Shown piece after piece: positions 37,801-45,348 of a DNA stretch of 45,348 nt. The stretch is from contig JAISHI010000023.1 of the NCBI GenBank assembly GCA_031262595.1, positions 1 through 45,348 of the forward strand, in the 5' to 3' direction. Position 1 is the stretch's first letter. Every line of letters starts with the position of its first letter. The notes beneath the pieces are model-generated. The model saw nothing but the letters and a program-made list of their open reading frames with translations. It did no database searches and was not told the origin of the DNA. Position numbers and translations under genes: made by a program. This DNA is from Christensenellaceae bacterium (GTDB lineage Bacteria > Bacillota > Clostridia > Christensenellales > UBA1242).

Positions 37801-39882
37801 AACGCCCTCGTTAAAGTTAACGCCGAGTAGCGTCGCGTAATCTTTATAGCTGCTTTTTATGTCGGGGATAGAAACACCGGGTTTAAATTCGATTATCGCA
37901 ACCGTTGGCGTGCGGCTGCCGTTTGGATTTGCGCCAATCGGGCTCGCATTATCTATTCCGTCGTCGTAAGGCGAACGGTCGTCAAGGCTCGAATTAGGGA
38001 GGAGTTTAACTATACTCCTAATGCCTTCCATAGTAAAACTGCTGCGTTCAACCTTTTGCCCATCAACTATAACGTAATCACCGGCTTTATATTCTTTTTT
38101 ATCGCTTATGTCGTCTTGGGTATAAACGGCGTATTCGATAAATTTTTCTTTGATATCTTTAAAGAAGATTTGGCTAGTCGCGTTCGTATAACCTGCGGCT
38201 GATAATTCGTCGTAATATGCCCGCATCCTATCGCTAAGCCTACCGCGCGCCCAAGTTAAATCGTTCGCGTCGTTTGTGCTTTTTATAGGTTCATATTTAA
38301 AAGTTTCGCTGGCGGCACGCGGATTATCCGCTTCTCCGTCATCGTTCCTATCGATAACAACATTTATTTTCTTCTCGTTGTTGCTTTCGTCTCTATATAT
38401 TTGAACAGTTTCGGTTGCGCCTAACCTAAGTTTAGCCTTAATCCTATTAAAAAGTCCGTTATAATGGTCTTTATTTTTTTGATAAAAATCGCTCCAATAC
38501 TGCGCAGGATTTGCCTCTGCACTATAACCCAAAACGCCCATAACGCCTATATCGTAAGTTCTAAGGAAATATTTAACGGAAATAACGTAATTCCCGACGC
38601 GCTCGATTCGAACATTCATAGGTTCGTCGGCGGGAATGGATTTTTCGTTTTTTAGGTTTGCGAAATGCGTTTTGCCTTGTTGCCTTAGTTTATTATAAGT
38701 TGCGATAGCGTCGTCCTCGATAGGGCGATAATAAACTTCTAGGTCATATCTAAAATCGGCAACCAATCGCCTATCGCCTTCCAAAACAAAGTCCCACAAG
38801 TCGCGATACGCACCAATGGCGAACGAAAGTTTTGCGTAGATATTATTAGGGTCGTTTGAAACGTCTTTTATAACTGAATAATTGCCCTTATGTTCGCGTA
38901 AATAATTGATTTGAGTTTGGTCGAGTAATAATCCCGAACTTTTAAACTCTTTAACCGAACCCGTTATAGTTTCCGCGCTAGGACTAATGCCGGAATTTTG
39001 CGACGCGGATGACGTCGTTTTATTTCCGCCGATAAGAGTTAAGCCAGTTTCAGCTTGAATATCTTTTCCGTTTATTCTAACCTTTTTAGTTTCCGGATAA
39101 AGAATCTCGAGTCCTGTATCTTCTTCGAGGATCTCGAAAAGCGCTAATTGCATATTCGGCGTAGATAAAACCTCGTCGGTTATATAACTTTTTGGGCCGT
39201 CAACGCTTTCGTCGTGTTTTGGGTCATGGCAAGAATATGTTTTATTGCCGTTTGAGTTTAATATTAAGTCGTTTTCGGCTAGTTCGTCGCTCGGGATGAA
39301 TTCGATGCTTCCGTCCGCGAGGGTTCGCCTATAACCCGAAACGCCGTCTTGAACCGTTAGCGTTAAGCCCGCATTCTTAACCGAATCGCTTGAAATGCCA
39401 ACTTTATTAACATTTTCCTTCCAATCGTGCCCCGCCGCTGGAACGCTTTCGATTACCTCTTCTAATCCGCAATAAATACACCTTTTGATTCTTTGCCCAG
39501 CGCGCGTGCAAGTTTCGGTTGTTCGTTCGCTAAAAACATGCCCTGTCGTTCGGGTTTTCGCCGTATAAGTAGCGTCATTTACCGCTGCGATTATGCTCGG
39601 CGTCCAACCGTCGAAGAGGGTGTGCGGGTCGCTATAAGTTGGGGTCGCTCCTGTATACTGAGGAACAGAGCCTTTTAAAAATTGCTTGGTTTCGAGCTGC
39701 GTTCCGTCGACGTTATTAAATGTTATTGTATAATAAACTTGTGGTGTGGGTTTGCCACCCGTTCCGAGGCTATTTATTCCGTCGAAAATTGTTTTACAAC
39801 CAGACAAAACGACGCCAGCCGTCAGGACAATAATCCCAACAACCCAGACAAAAAGGGCGTGCTTTATCTTTTGTTTCCCCAT
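31888..39882 (-). CDS. Giant predicted lipoprotein with Flg_new/InlB-B-like N-terminal repeat and a C-terminal hexapeptide-repeat tract
   Basis: Lipobox VVLSGC; YYTITFNNVDGTQLETKQFLKG…DGWTPS; long C-terminal xGxxxP and xDxxxx hexads. Confidence 0.85.
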   Translation of the reverse strand: MGKQKIKHALFVWVVGIIVLTAGVVLSGCKTIFDGINSLGTGGKPTPQVYYTITFNNVDGTQLETKQFLKGSVPQYTGATPTYSDPHTLFDGWTPSIIAAVNDATYTAKTRTTGHVFSERTTETCTRAGQRIKRCIYCGLEEVIESVPAAGHDWKENVNKVGISSDSVKNAGLTLTVQDGVSGYRRTLADGSIEFIPSDELAENDLILNSNGNKTYSCHDPKHDESVDGPKSYITDEVLSTPNMQLALFEILEEDTGLEILYPETKKVRINGKDIQAETGLTLIGGNKTTSSASQNSGISPSAETITGSVKEFKSSGLLLDQTQINYLREHKGNYSVIKDVSNDPNNIYAKLSFAIGAYRDLWDFVLEGDRRLVADFRYDLEVYYRPIEDDAIATYNKLRQQGKTHFANLKNEKSIPADEPMNVRIERVGNYVISVKYFLRTYDIGVMGVLGYSAEANPAQYWSDFYQKNKDHYNGLFNRIKAKLRLGATETVQIYRDESNNEKKINVVIDRNDDGEADNPRAASETFKYEPIKSTNDANDLTWARGRLSDRMRAYYDELSAAGYTNATSQIFFKDIKEKFIEYAVYTQDDISDKKEYKAGDYVIVDGQKVERSSFTMEGIRSIVKLLPNSSLDDRSPYDDGIDNASPIGANPNGSRTPTVAIIEFKPGVSIPDIKSSYKDYATLLGVNFNEGVMYHKTLLEYLDVEKTMQDMTKPSYAVIAYFEEYTIPFYNEKESEYDDGNPNSGDSWVHEYARAISYDYYVELCEDPDGGSIVIDSKEIILTPEKANTVDYELYLLNNYWDKYQEFIKNNKYGELNPAYDQPAVKNLFEKLNLSADDIKAADVLVHKHVWEAKGVYTKFPTETDNGIIKFYCKENHEHYRVFEVPSGTALVEILRKEIERYEKENLKNDNANNANEEEATVLDTFNFTADGAVKFKSETADGYEYDIVAYIIKEKDIEKVEVAAKRYQITYDIMDGRKDFQTIVLGRTYDNVEILEEGVPVLYKFFGVILVVSSPEPTEVEDTGTGTGTGTGTEPEPTDTSDDDNYIGEYNNDPTAGFSANQKRNYAVAGHILDALEIFNERPTEPNPNPPEETEVIDAPIDGEVRISSVIIDAEGEAIGDFAFADKEEMKFPVGNELSTFIIDLLTEETKASVKFTSDNYSYAVDAYSFTDEKKAEFMFQAIKFNLPYNAVILAQKVIKSGNTYYYILVITGLGNIDIEDMQDLAEVIAENITAAQTPDLIVSENSDNSSKALDTYIKYFIGAEPDATVSYSCADFAYIVAAHIFDDENTAKIAQNAIQDAIVENEDTRTVVDLRMVGETWVLLVLSGGWSEEAIENNAAIIQEYDDFNEYLEGIAPNLTSYLYVNYIEAGLDIEVLGTILKDALLSNNVAPKDKDDKEIESANILAAKLGTVGYEQIAILSPILNGATTISAKNVGVGAYEYSEIMNHNGVANVSEVSSKPEELGWVVSATYINKNKYSYTVYIYFTYEFSATYGLIEGFARDNWSDVANGKGAVDVNAIIASFQGNVLKDESKPDDYGIISGVMVGAIGDEKWKSEATALNNGEADIQNMVIENVMKNVLKKYNYFNPDQANDSMQINLQTDFVDRMWRTGYQVDYSKLGFYTRMYYDGMANLAKQEGFGEPTIVITNYSHRDHSSWDRRVEIIYSPYDSRYPEYKSTALVFYWLADQGVYTQNREVAGVDEDTPVLKVQNNTEIDVGDRNEDHKDWAMGSMGGDEDEASRNPVKPSINPDTYFIVGSVSAYAGVITYIEFPYNYVYEDLEVLASIEGNGAGGFEVEKVKSLELDGFSGEWAVFAPGTDIQKETILKEGSVFGEGFTFQAGETIPAGTIFTNGTTLPRGMTFTEGQVFKIGMTLPADTILFKEGTVLKKGYIVKAGITLPVGFVIPAGETYNVNGIAQTTEAETTLETSEVLYADWVINSEFTTNKDLKFASAKTLTEDWTLTAGASLILGGDLRLTQQTLPSRITFFKGRVLPAGSMFKAGEIIDDETLEEDLILTQDYIFEKDWVSTKEVMLGGWLTIANEFEIEEDFVIGSNMYINSDMTLINDYVLELGTQITGSIYATRGSIIKDNDYSFLTEGSVITQGSKLAEGTVIGGGSVLRGRIAIIYSDTKEDKDEDGNPDSVLKAGTILPKYSKILAGEILPAGTVIKAGETLYAGETDWVRWFMEGDRDSQGNLIILDEYGSLQNPRQANERIKSISKLSKGQEIPSGTAIRQYEVIPSGTILAAGQILPKNLYLSKGTNIPSGSSFYGEQILPAGSVLKSATFSAGTVFPVGTVLKAGNILKAGWELNDVILNSDLTLEEDIILIKALKLSALWTANADIILGADARMKDFFGNTETIETPCEIILGDFIKLERDLELVGAMTVGEDWQISKSFMLGAAMTLGGDWVFKNDLTFMRDLVLLKDFELGADMELSKDLTLGGTLIVKRMLTLYNWGETGSTGRQGFTFDDGDIIPAGTVIRAGETVTGRYVDDEGEFISDEMVFDKREEDFTLLHDFMITKNEATGQSGWIIIKDLTLGGDFIVNREDGLTVLSEILVGEGGVSLHSGFTLRTGSFLNNGTHLAGTTTIDGEDYTFDIDFAPGSLGGNNTGSVIFSIKDVCNNFGLSLFGDNKSVNYYSSPFMKLRLQLFEKAFDF
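36774..36811. repeat. Hexanucleotide repeat (cctgtg)n encoding (TG)n in the giant lipoprotein
   Basis: ccgtgccagtgcctgtgcccgtgcctgtgcctgtg. Confidence 0.8.
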
Positions 39883-39992
39883 ATATTTTTATTATGTTTA
39901 ATTCGCGCGAAAATAGCAAACAATTTCGCGAAAATTTCGACTAATTTTTTAGAGGTAGATTTTTTCGGACGACGCCGCGCGGTTCGAGCGGA

Positions 39993-40820
39993 TTATAACT
40001 CCATTAGGCATTGCACCGCAAGATTAAATAGCTTTTCGCGTTCGTCGGTTTTATTATGCCAATTTCGATATTCCCAACCTTCTGGCTTAACGAGGTCGCC
40101 GGCGTAAAGAAGTTGTCCGCATTGGAGGCGTTTAAATTGCGCAACCGCATAATAAGCCGCGCACTCCATTTCAACAACCGAACACCCCTCACGTTTTCGG
40201 AGCATAACTTTACTTGGGGTTTCGCGGAAACTCGCGTCGGTTGTCCAAGTCTTAACGTTGCGGAAGGCTTCCCCGCTAGCGGTTAGGACTTTTTCGATTT
40301 TCTTTTGAACAGTCGGGTTTATTTCGACGGTTCTTGACGGCGGAAGATAATGATAACTCGTTCCCTCGTCGCGGACAGCCGAGGTCGGCAACAAAATTCG
40401 GTTGTTCGTAACTTCTTCGTCGAGCGAACCCGCGCCGCCGCAGACCATAAACTTTTTAATCCCGAGCGCCGCCATTTGTTCGAGCATTCGCGCGGCTTGC
40501 GGAGCTCCGGCCGGCACCGGCACAACATAAATATATTCGTTCCCGACTTTCATCTCCATAACGCGCGGCCGAACGCCCTCGGTTCGCATTAGGAAAACTT
40601 GGTTAACTAAGTAATTTCGTTCGTAAACGCCGATAATATCTTGGAAATAAGTAAAAAGACATCGCTCGACTTTATGCGAAAGGTCATAGTCAGTTTTGGG
40701 TTTAGTTATGGATTTATAATCAGGGTCGAACTCCATAAGCGGCAGTTCTTTCTCGTCTAACTCGGCGTAGCGCAATACTTTTTCCATTTGGATTTCGTTT
40801 TTTTCGGTTTTTTCTTTCAT
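39993..40820 (-). CDS. Nucleoside phosphorylase (uridine phosphorylase-like)
   Basis: MVCGGAGSLDEEV; WTTDASFRETPSKVMLRKREGCSVVEMECAAYYAVAQF. Start at MKEKTEK preferred. Confidence 0.85.
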   Translation of the reverse strand: MKEKTEKNEIQMEKVLRYAELDEKELPLMEFDPDYKSITKPKTDYDLSHKVERCLFTYFQDIIGVYERNYLVNQVFLMRTEGVRPRVMEMKVGNEYIYVVPVPAGAPQAARMLEQMAALGIKKFMVCGGAGSLDEEVTNNRILLPTSAVRDEGTSYHYLPPSRTVEINPTVQKKIEKVLTASGEAFRNVKTWTTDASFRETPSKVMLRKREGCSVVEMECAAYYAVAQFKRLQCGQLLYAGDLVKPEGWEYRNWHNKTDEREKLFNLAVQCLMEL

Positions 40821-40884
40821 ATTGCTTAATATATTATAACATCGCCCCGAATAAAGCAAAATAAAAGAATTTATATTAACTATA

Positions 40885-40909
40885 AAAACGCCCGAACCCG
40901 AGCGTTTTT
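40885..40909. terminator. Terminator after secY
   Basis: AAAACGC-CCGAACCCGA-GCGTTTTTG. Confidence 0.7.
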
Positions 40910-40947
40910 GTTTATTTGTTTTATAGCCGAAAAGACGCCGTAAAATC

Positions 40948-42267
40948 TTATTTCAAAAAGCCTTTGTATGTCTTCATCATCATCTGTGCTTGAAGTTGTT
41001 TATCGAATTCAAGCGCAACCGAAACTATAATCAGCATACCCGTTGCGGTAAACGCCGAGATCAAGCCCGAACTCGAAATCGCAGGAATGGCCTTAAAAAT
41101 AACCGCCGGAACTAACGCCATAAACATCAAGAAGAGCGCGCCGAAAAGCGTTATTCTATGCGAAACTTTTCTTAAGTATTGGGTTGTTGGTTTGCCCGGG
41201 CGATAGCCGAGGATAAAACCGCCGTTTTGTTGGATTTGCCGCGAAACGTCCTCTGGATTAAAGGAAAGCGTTGCGTAGAAATACGTAAAGCCCAAGATAA
41301 GTAAACTCGTCACGACAATATTAACCCAAGCACCCGTTCCAAGATACTTCGAGAACCAAGCGTAGGCTGGCGACGAAGGCCAAAAGATACTCATAATAAG
41401 TTGCGGGAAGTTTATAATCGAGAACGCAAAGATAATCGGCATAACGCCAGTTGCGTTAACTTTTATCGGGATGTTTGCGGTTTGTCCGCCATACATTTTG
41501 TTGCCCTTAACTTGTTTTGCGTAAGTTACTGGAATTCGGCGCTCCGCAAGGTCAACCCAAACGATAAGCGCGAAGATAACGATAAGCGTTACGATGAAAA
41601 CGATTGGGGTTACAATACGGCTTGCGTCGCTGAAAACTTCAACGATACTTTGATAGAACGCGCCGACACCCGTCGATAAGATACCAACGAAAATCAGCAT
41701 ACTCATGCCGTTAGAAACGCCCTTCTCTGTAATTTTATCGCCGATAAAGACCGTAAACATCGCGCCCGCAACCAGCGTTAGAACTGTTATCGCCGCAGTC
41801 AGGAATGGCGGGAAGCCAAGATTACCGTTAAGCGAACCCGTTCCCGAGAGTGAGATAACTATCGCGATAGCTTGAGCTAGGCCTAAAGCAAGCGCAACAT
41901 AACGCGTTATGACCGCGATTTTTTGGCGCCCTTCGTTCCCTTGTTTTGAAAGTCGTTCGAGCGCAGGAATCGCGATTGTTAACAATTGGATTACGATACT
42001 CGAAGTAATATAAGGTCCAACGCCGAGCGCGAGGATTGCCCCGTTCGAAAGCGCGCCACCCGAAAGGCTAGATAAAAGCCCAAGGAAACTTGTTGCCTCG
42101 CCGAACGAGTTATTATTAACGCCGTTTTCGATTTTAAAGACTGTTGGGTCGATACCGGGGATTGGGATAAAACAACCGATGCGGTAAATCAGCAAGAGAA
42201 GAAGCGTCCATAAGATTTTACTTCGAACGTCTTTCATCTTAAAGGCTTCAACGAGTGTTTTCCACAT
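40948..42267 (-). CDS. secY: Preprotein translocase subunit SecY
   Basis: YRIGCFIPIPGID; GGQTANIPIKVNATGVMPIIFA; end of the spc operon. Confidence 0.97.
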   Translation of the reverse strand: MWKTLVEAFKMKDVRSKILWTLLLLLIYRIGCFIPIPGIDPTVFKIENGVNNNSFGEATSFLGLLSSLSGGALSNGAILALGVGPYITSSIVIQLLTIAIPALERLSKQGNEGRQKIAVITRYVALALGLAQAIAIVISLSGTGSLNGNLGFPPFLTAAITVLTLVAGAMFTVFIGDKITEKGVSNGMSMLIFVGILSTGVGAFYQSIVEVFSDASRIVTPIVFIVTLIVIFALIVWVDLAERRIPVTYAKQVKGNKMYGGQTANIPIKVNATGVMPIIFAFSIINFPQLIMSIFWPSSPAYAWFSKYLGTGAWVNIVVTSLLILGFTYFYATLSFNPEDVSRQIQQNGGFILGYRPGKPTTQYLRKVSHRITLFGALFLMFMALVPAVIFKAIPAISSSGLISAFTATGMLIIVSVALEFDKQLQAQMMMKTYKGFLK

Positions 42268-42322
42268 AAAAGACTACTCCTTTTATTAGATTTTAGATAT
42301 AAAGTCGGTTTTCGGCAACAAG

Positions 42323-42790
42323 TTATTTTGTTTCTTGTTTTTCGGATTTCAAAATAATCGCTTGTCCGCCGACTTTTTCGATTGCCTCTTTTGCTGTTTT
42401 CGTAAATGCGTTTGCCTTAACGATAAGTTTTTTCGTTAAGTTGCCCGAACCTAAAACTTTAAGCCCATACTCTTCAATTTTTGACAAAAGACCGAAATCC
42501 AACAACAATTCTGCCGTAATTTCTGTTCCGTCTTTGAAAACTTCGAGAGCGGATATATTTACGATTGAATAGTTTTTGCGGAAGTTGTTTGTAAACCCGC
42601 GTTTTGGAACACGGCGAAGAAGCGGCATTTGACCGCCCTCGAAGCCGACACGAACGCCGCCGCCCGAACGAGCCCATTGCCCTTTATGCCCCTTACCCGA
42701 GGTTTTGCCATGACCTGAACCGATACCGCGCCCAAGACGTTTCGAATCGCGTTTTGCTTTTGGGTGTGGTGATAATTCGTTAATTAACAT
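42323..42790 (-). CDS. rplO: 50S ribosomal protein L15
   Basis: RLGRGIGSGHGKTSGKGHKGQWAR; FEGGQMPLLRRVPKRGF. Confidence 0.97.
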   Translation of the reverse strand: MLINELSPHPKAKRDSKRLGRGIGSGHGKTSGKGHKGQWARSGGGVRVGFEGGQMPLLRRVPKRGFTNNFRKNYSIVNISALEVFKDGTEITAELLLDFGLLSKIEEYGLKVLGSGNLTKKLIVKANAFTKTAKEAIEKVGGQAIILKSEKQETK

Positions 42791-42804
42791 TTTCGTTTTC
42801 TCCT

Positions 42805-43002
42805 TTATTTGCTAACCACTTCTGTGATTTTAACAAGGTGTTCGATTTTTTTCGCAGCGCCACGAGATGCGGCGTTGTCTGGGTGAACTTTTTTATCGCG
42901 TGGACGCGAGAGCCCAAGAGCCTTTGCCGTTGCGATTTGGCGCTTTGTGCAAGCAGTTAGCCCGTGAACGAGTTCGATTTCAATAAATTTCTTTGTTGTC
43001 AT
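42805..43002 (-). CDS. rpmD: 50S ribosomal protein L30
   Basis: Size, position and KRQIATAKALGLSRPRDKKVHPDNAASRG. Confidence 0.93.
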   Translation of the reverse strand: MTTKKFIEIELVHGLTACTKRQIATAKALGLSRPRDKKVHPDNAASRGAAKKIEHLVKITEVVSK

Positions 43003-43012
43003 GCTTTCCCCC

Positions 43013-43648
43013 TTAAATTTCCTCTGGCTTTTTGCCGCGGAGCGACGCGATTTCCTCGCGTGTTCTCATCGAGCAAAGCGCATCGAGTGTTGCCTTAACA
43101 ACGTTCATCGAGTTTCGGCTTCCGTAGCATTTCGCGGTTACATCTTTATAACCAGCAAGTTCTAAAACCGCGCGAACGGAAGTTCCGGCGATAAGTCCAT
43201 TACCTTCTTTTGCAGGAAGGAGTTTAACTTTACTCGAACCGTATTTCCCAACAAGTTCGTGCGGGATTGTTCCGTTAACGATTGGAACGGTGCGGAAATT
43301 TTTGCGTCCGTCGCTCTCGGCTTTTTTAATAGCCTCGGATACTTCCCGCGCCTTTCCTGTTCCTATTGCAACGCGTCCGTTTTTGTCGCCAAGAACAACA
43401 ACGCTGTTAAAACGCAAGGTTCGTCCGCCTTTAACGACTTTCGTTATGCGGTTAACGCCGAGCATTTTTGTTTGGATTCCGCCCTCGGATTGTTCCTGAG
43501 CGCGTGGTGCGCGTTTTTGCGCCGAACGATACATCGCTTGTTTTTGCATAGCCTTAGCGTCCGCGCGCATGTCTGCGGTTGTGCTTGAAAGCGCTTCGTT
43601 TGCGCCAACTTCGGTTTGTTGAACTTCAACTTCTTTATTTTCTTCCAT
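43013..43648 (-). CDS. rpsE: 30S ribosomal protein S5, with N-terminal extension
   Basis: VNRITKVVKGGRTLRFNSVVVLGDKNGRVAIGTGKAREV. Confidence 0.97.
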   Translation of the reverse strand: MEENKEVEVQQTEVGANEALSSTTADMRADAKAMQKQAMYRSAQKRAPRAQEQSEGGIQTKMLGVNRITKVVKGGRTLRFNSVVVLGDKNGRVAIGTGKAREVSEAIKKAESDGRKNFRTVPIVNGTIPHELVGKYGSSKVKLLPAKEGNGLIAGTSVRAVLELAGYKDVTAKCYGSRNSMNVVKATLDALCSMRTREEIASLRGKKPEEI

Positions 43649-43659
43649 CTTTTCCTCCC

Positions 43660-44025
43660 TTAAAATTTAACGCCAACGCTTCGAACGCCGTCTGCGACTT
43701 TTTGGATTCTACCCGTATAAAGGTAGCCGTTGCGGTCAAAAACCGCTTCTTTAATTTTCTTTTCGATAAGTATTTTGCCTAGCGCTTCGCCAACTTTAAA
43801 AGCTTGCTCCTCTTTATTTAACTTTTCGATTGCTTTTGCTAGGTCTGGTTGTAATGTATTTGCTGCGCAAATCGTAACGCCTTTATCGTCGTTAATCGCT
43901 TGCACATAAATATGATTAAGACTGCGGAATACAGACAGTCTTGGCTTTTTAGCCGTTCCATGAATTGACGCTTGGCGCTTTGCTCGTTGCTTGCGCGCAG
44001 AATTCTTGTCAATTTTGTTAATCAT
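43660..44025 (-). CDS. rplR: 50S ribosomal protein L18
   Basis: KPRLSVFRSLNHIYVQAINDDKG; FDRNGYLYTGRIQKVADGVR. Confidence 0.97.
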   Translation of the reverse strand: MINKIDKNSARKQRAKRQASIHGTAKKPRLSVFRSLNHIYVQAINDDKGVTICAANTLQPDLAKAIEKLNKEEQAFKVGEALGKILIEKKIKEAVFDRNGYLYTGRIQKVADGVRSVGVKF

Positions 44026-44083
44026 TTTTCTTTTCTCCTTATTTTATTTTTTATCTTTTTAAGAGATATAACTTTTTTAGGGT

Positions 44084-44674
44084 TTATTTTTTACCCTTAG
44101 CTCCCGATTTACTTTCCTTACGGCGAACGCGCTCATCGCTATAACGAACGCCATACATATGGTATGGTTCAACAGGACGCAAATCGCGGATTTTCGACGC
44201 CATCGCGCCAACTTTTTCCTTAGACGCGCCGGAAACTTCGATTGCAACAGGTGCGCCGTCTTTCGGAAGCCCAGCAGCCAACATTTCGGCTGGGCTGAGG
44301 ATTTTAAAGGTTAAACCGAGCTCAGCCTTAACTTCGATTGGGTGGCTATAACCGATTGCAAGCGAAAGGTCTTGCCCTTTCATCGTTGCTCTATAACCAA
44401 CACCGTTTAAAATCAAGATGCGTTTGAAACCTTCGTTAACGCCTTTAATCATGTTTGCGATAAGGCGGTTATAAAGCCCGTGGAAGGCTTTTGCTTCGCG
44501 CGTATCGTTTGGGCGCAAAACTTTAAGTTCGTCGCCGTTAACTTCAACTGTAATTCCGCCCTTAATCTCTTGGGTCAAGGTCGTATTGCCTTTCGAAACC
44601 GAAACGAAGCCCGTTTGATGCATAACTTGAACGCCACTAGGGACTTTTAAAATTGTTTTTCCAACTCTACTCAT
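44084..44674 (-). CDS. rplF: 50S ribosomal protein L6
   Basis: MSRVGKTILKVPSGVQV; GVGYRA; C-terminal KIRDLRPVEPYHMYGVRYSDERVRRKESKSGAKGKK. Confidence 0.97.
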   Translation of the reverse strand: MSRVGKTILKVPSGVQVMHQTGFVSVSKGNTTLTQEIKGGITVEVNGDELKVLRPNDTREAKAFHGLYNRLIANMIKGVNEGFKRILILNGVGYRATMKGQDLSLAIGYSHPIEVKAELGLTFKILSPAEMLAAGLPKDGAPVAIEVSGASKEKVGAMASKIRDLRPVEPYHMYGVRYSDERVRRKESKSGAKGKK

Positions 44675-44687
44675 TTATCCGCCCTCC

Positions 44688-45086
44688 TTACCATACATAA
44701 GCGAGAACTTCCCCGCCTAAATTCTTTTCGCGTGCTTGTTTATCCGTCATGATGCCGCCGCTCGTTGAAACGATTGCGATTCCAAGCCCAGACAAAACGC
44801 GTGGCATATCGTGCGCCGTCGAATAAACGCGAAGTCCGGGTTTCGAGATGCGTTTTAAGCCTTGGATAACTTTTTGTTTTCCACCGTGAAGTTTAAAGAT
44901 TATGTTAATCATCTTTTTGTTGCCTTCTACGGTATTAGAATAACTTTCGATATAACCTTCTTGTTGCAAAATCTTTGCAATTTCGGTTTTCATTTTTGAC
45001 ATAGGAACAAGAACGCTCTCTTTACGCGCCATAATCGCGTTGCGGATTCTTGTTAACATATCTGCTATTGGGTCTGTTGTTATCAT
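44688..45086 (-). CDS. rpsH: 30S ribosomal protein S8
   Basis: [62 protein letters not shown]. Confidence 0.97.
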   Translation of the reverse strand: MITTDPIADMLTRIRNAIMARKESVLVPMSKMKTEIAKILQQEGYIESYSNTVEGNKKMINIIFKLHGGKQKVIQGLKRISKPGLRVYSTAHDMPRVLSGLGIAIVSTSGGIMTDKQAREKNLGGEVLAYVW

Positions 45087-45104
45087 TTTTTCTCCTCCTT
45101 ATCC

Positions 45105-45305
45105 TTACCAACTTGCCTTTTTAAAGCCCGGTATTTCCCCTGCTAAAACAAGTTTACGGAAGCAAACACGGCAAATGCCATATTTACGCAAAACCGCGTG
45201 AGGTCGTCCGCAAAGCGAACAACGGGTATAACTTCTAACTTCGCAAGCCTTGCCATTGCGGCGTCCGCCGCGTTTTTGTTTTTCTTTCATTGCGCTTTTA
45301 GCCAT
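45105..45305 (-). CDS. rpsN: 30S ribosomal protein S14 type Z
   Basis: [22 protein letters not shown]; zinc-binding form. Confidence 0.95.
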   Translation of the reverse strand: MAKSAMKEKQKRGGRRNGKACEVRSYTRCSLCGRPHAVLRKYGICRVCFRKLVLAGEIPGFKKASW

Positions 45306-45348
45306 TATTATTTACCTTCCTTTTTAAATGGGAAACCCATGAGTTTCA

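Noticed and set aside
31888-39882. Gene-fusion or frameshift artefact explaining the giant ORF
   Set aside because: A single continuous frame with lipobox at the start and continuous repeat periodicity; no sign of internal frame breaks.

Overview
The window is a bacterial chromosome segment of about 45 kb. Gene order and protein families suggest an uncultured Clostridia-like Firmicute (inference). The right end is a minus-strand spc-type ribosomal operon (rpsN type Z, rpsH, rplF, rplR, rpsE, rpmD, rplO, secY). Other housekeeping genes are a short alaS, hslV, topA, dprA, a double-OB SSB, rseP, cdsA, an HU gene, a RluA-family pseudouridine synthase, nrdG, nrdD and a nucleoside phosphorylase. 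A heterodimeric ABC exporter is flanked by two very large exported proteins (about 1,476 and 2,664 aa). A collagen-like protein and a tRNA-Leu with anticodon AAG are also present. The main observations are: (1) many transcription-unit-first genes have a sigma-A-like promoter whose -10 box lies only 5-8 nt from the start codon, so leaderless mRNA is predicted; (2) a structured intergenic element at 2497-2702 with a 23-nt long-range stem that competes with a local hairpin; (3) three tiny proteins share a C-terminal PEPxR tail, and two of them arose by a tandem duplication that carried a divergent promoter; (4) a stand-alone protein resembling only the PolC N-terminal region, with no polymerase next to it; (5) a roughly 780-aa hexapeptide-repeat tract in a giant lipoprotein; (6) paired NrdR-like boxes upstream of nrdD. 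All calls come from reading the sequence; no searches were run.
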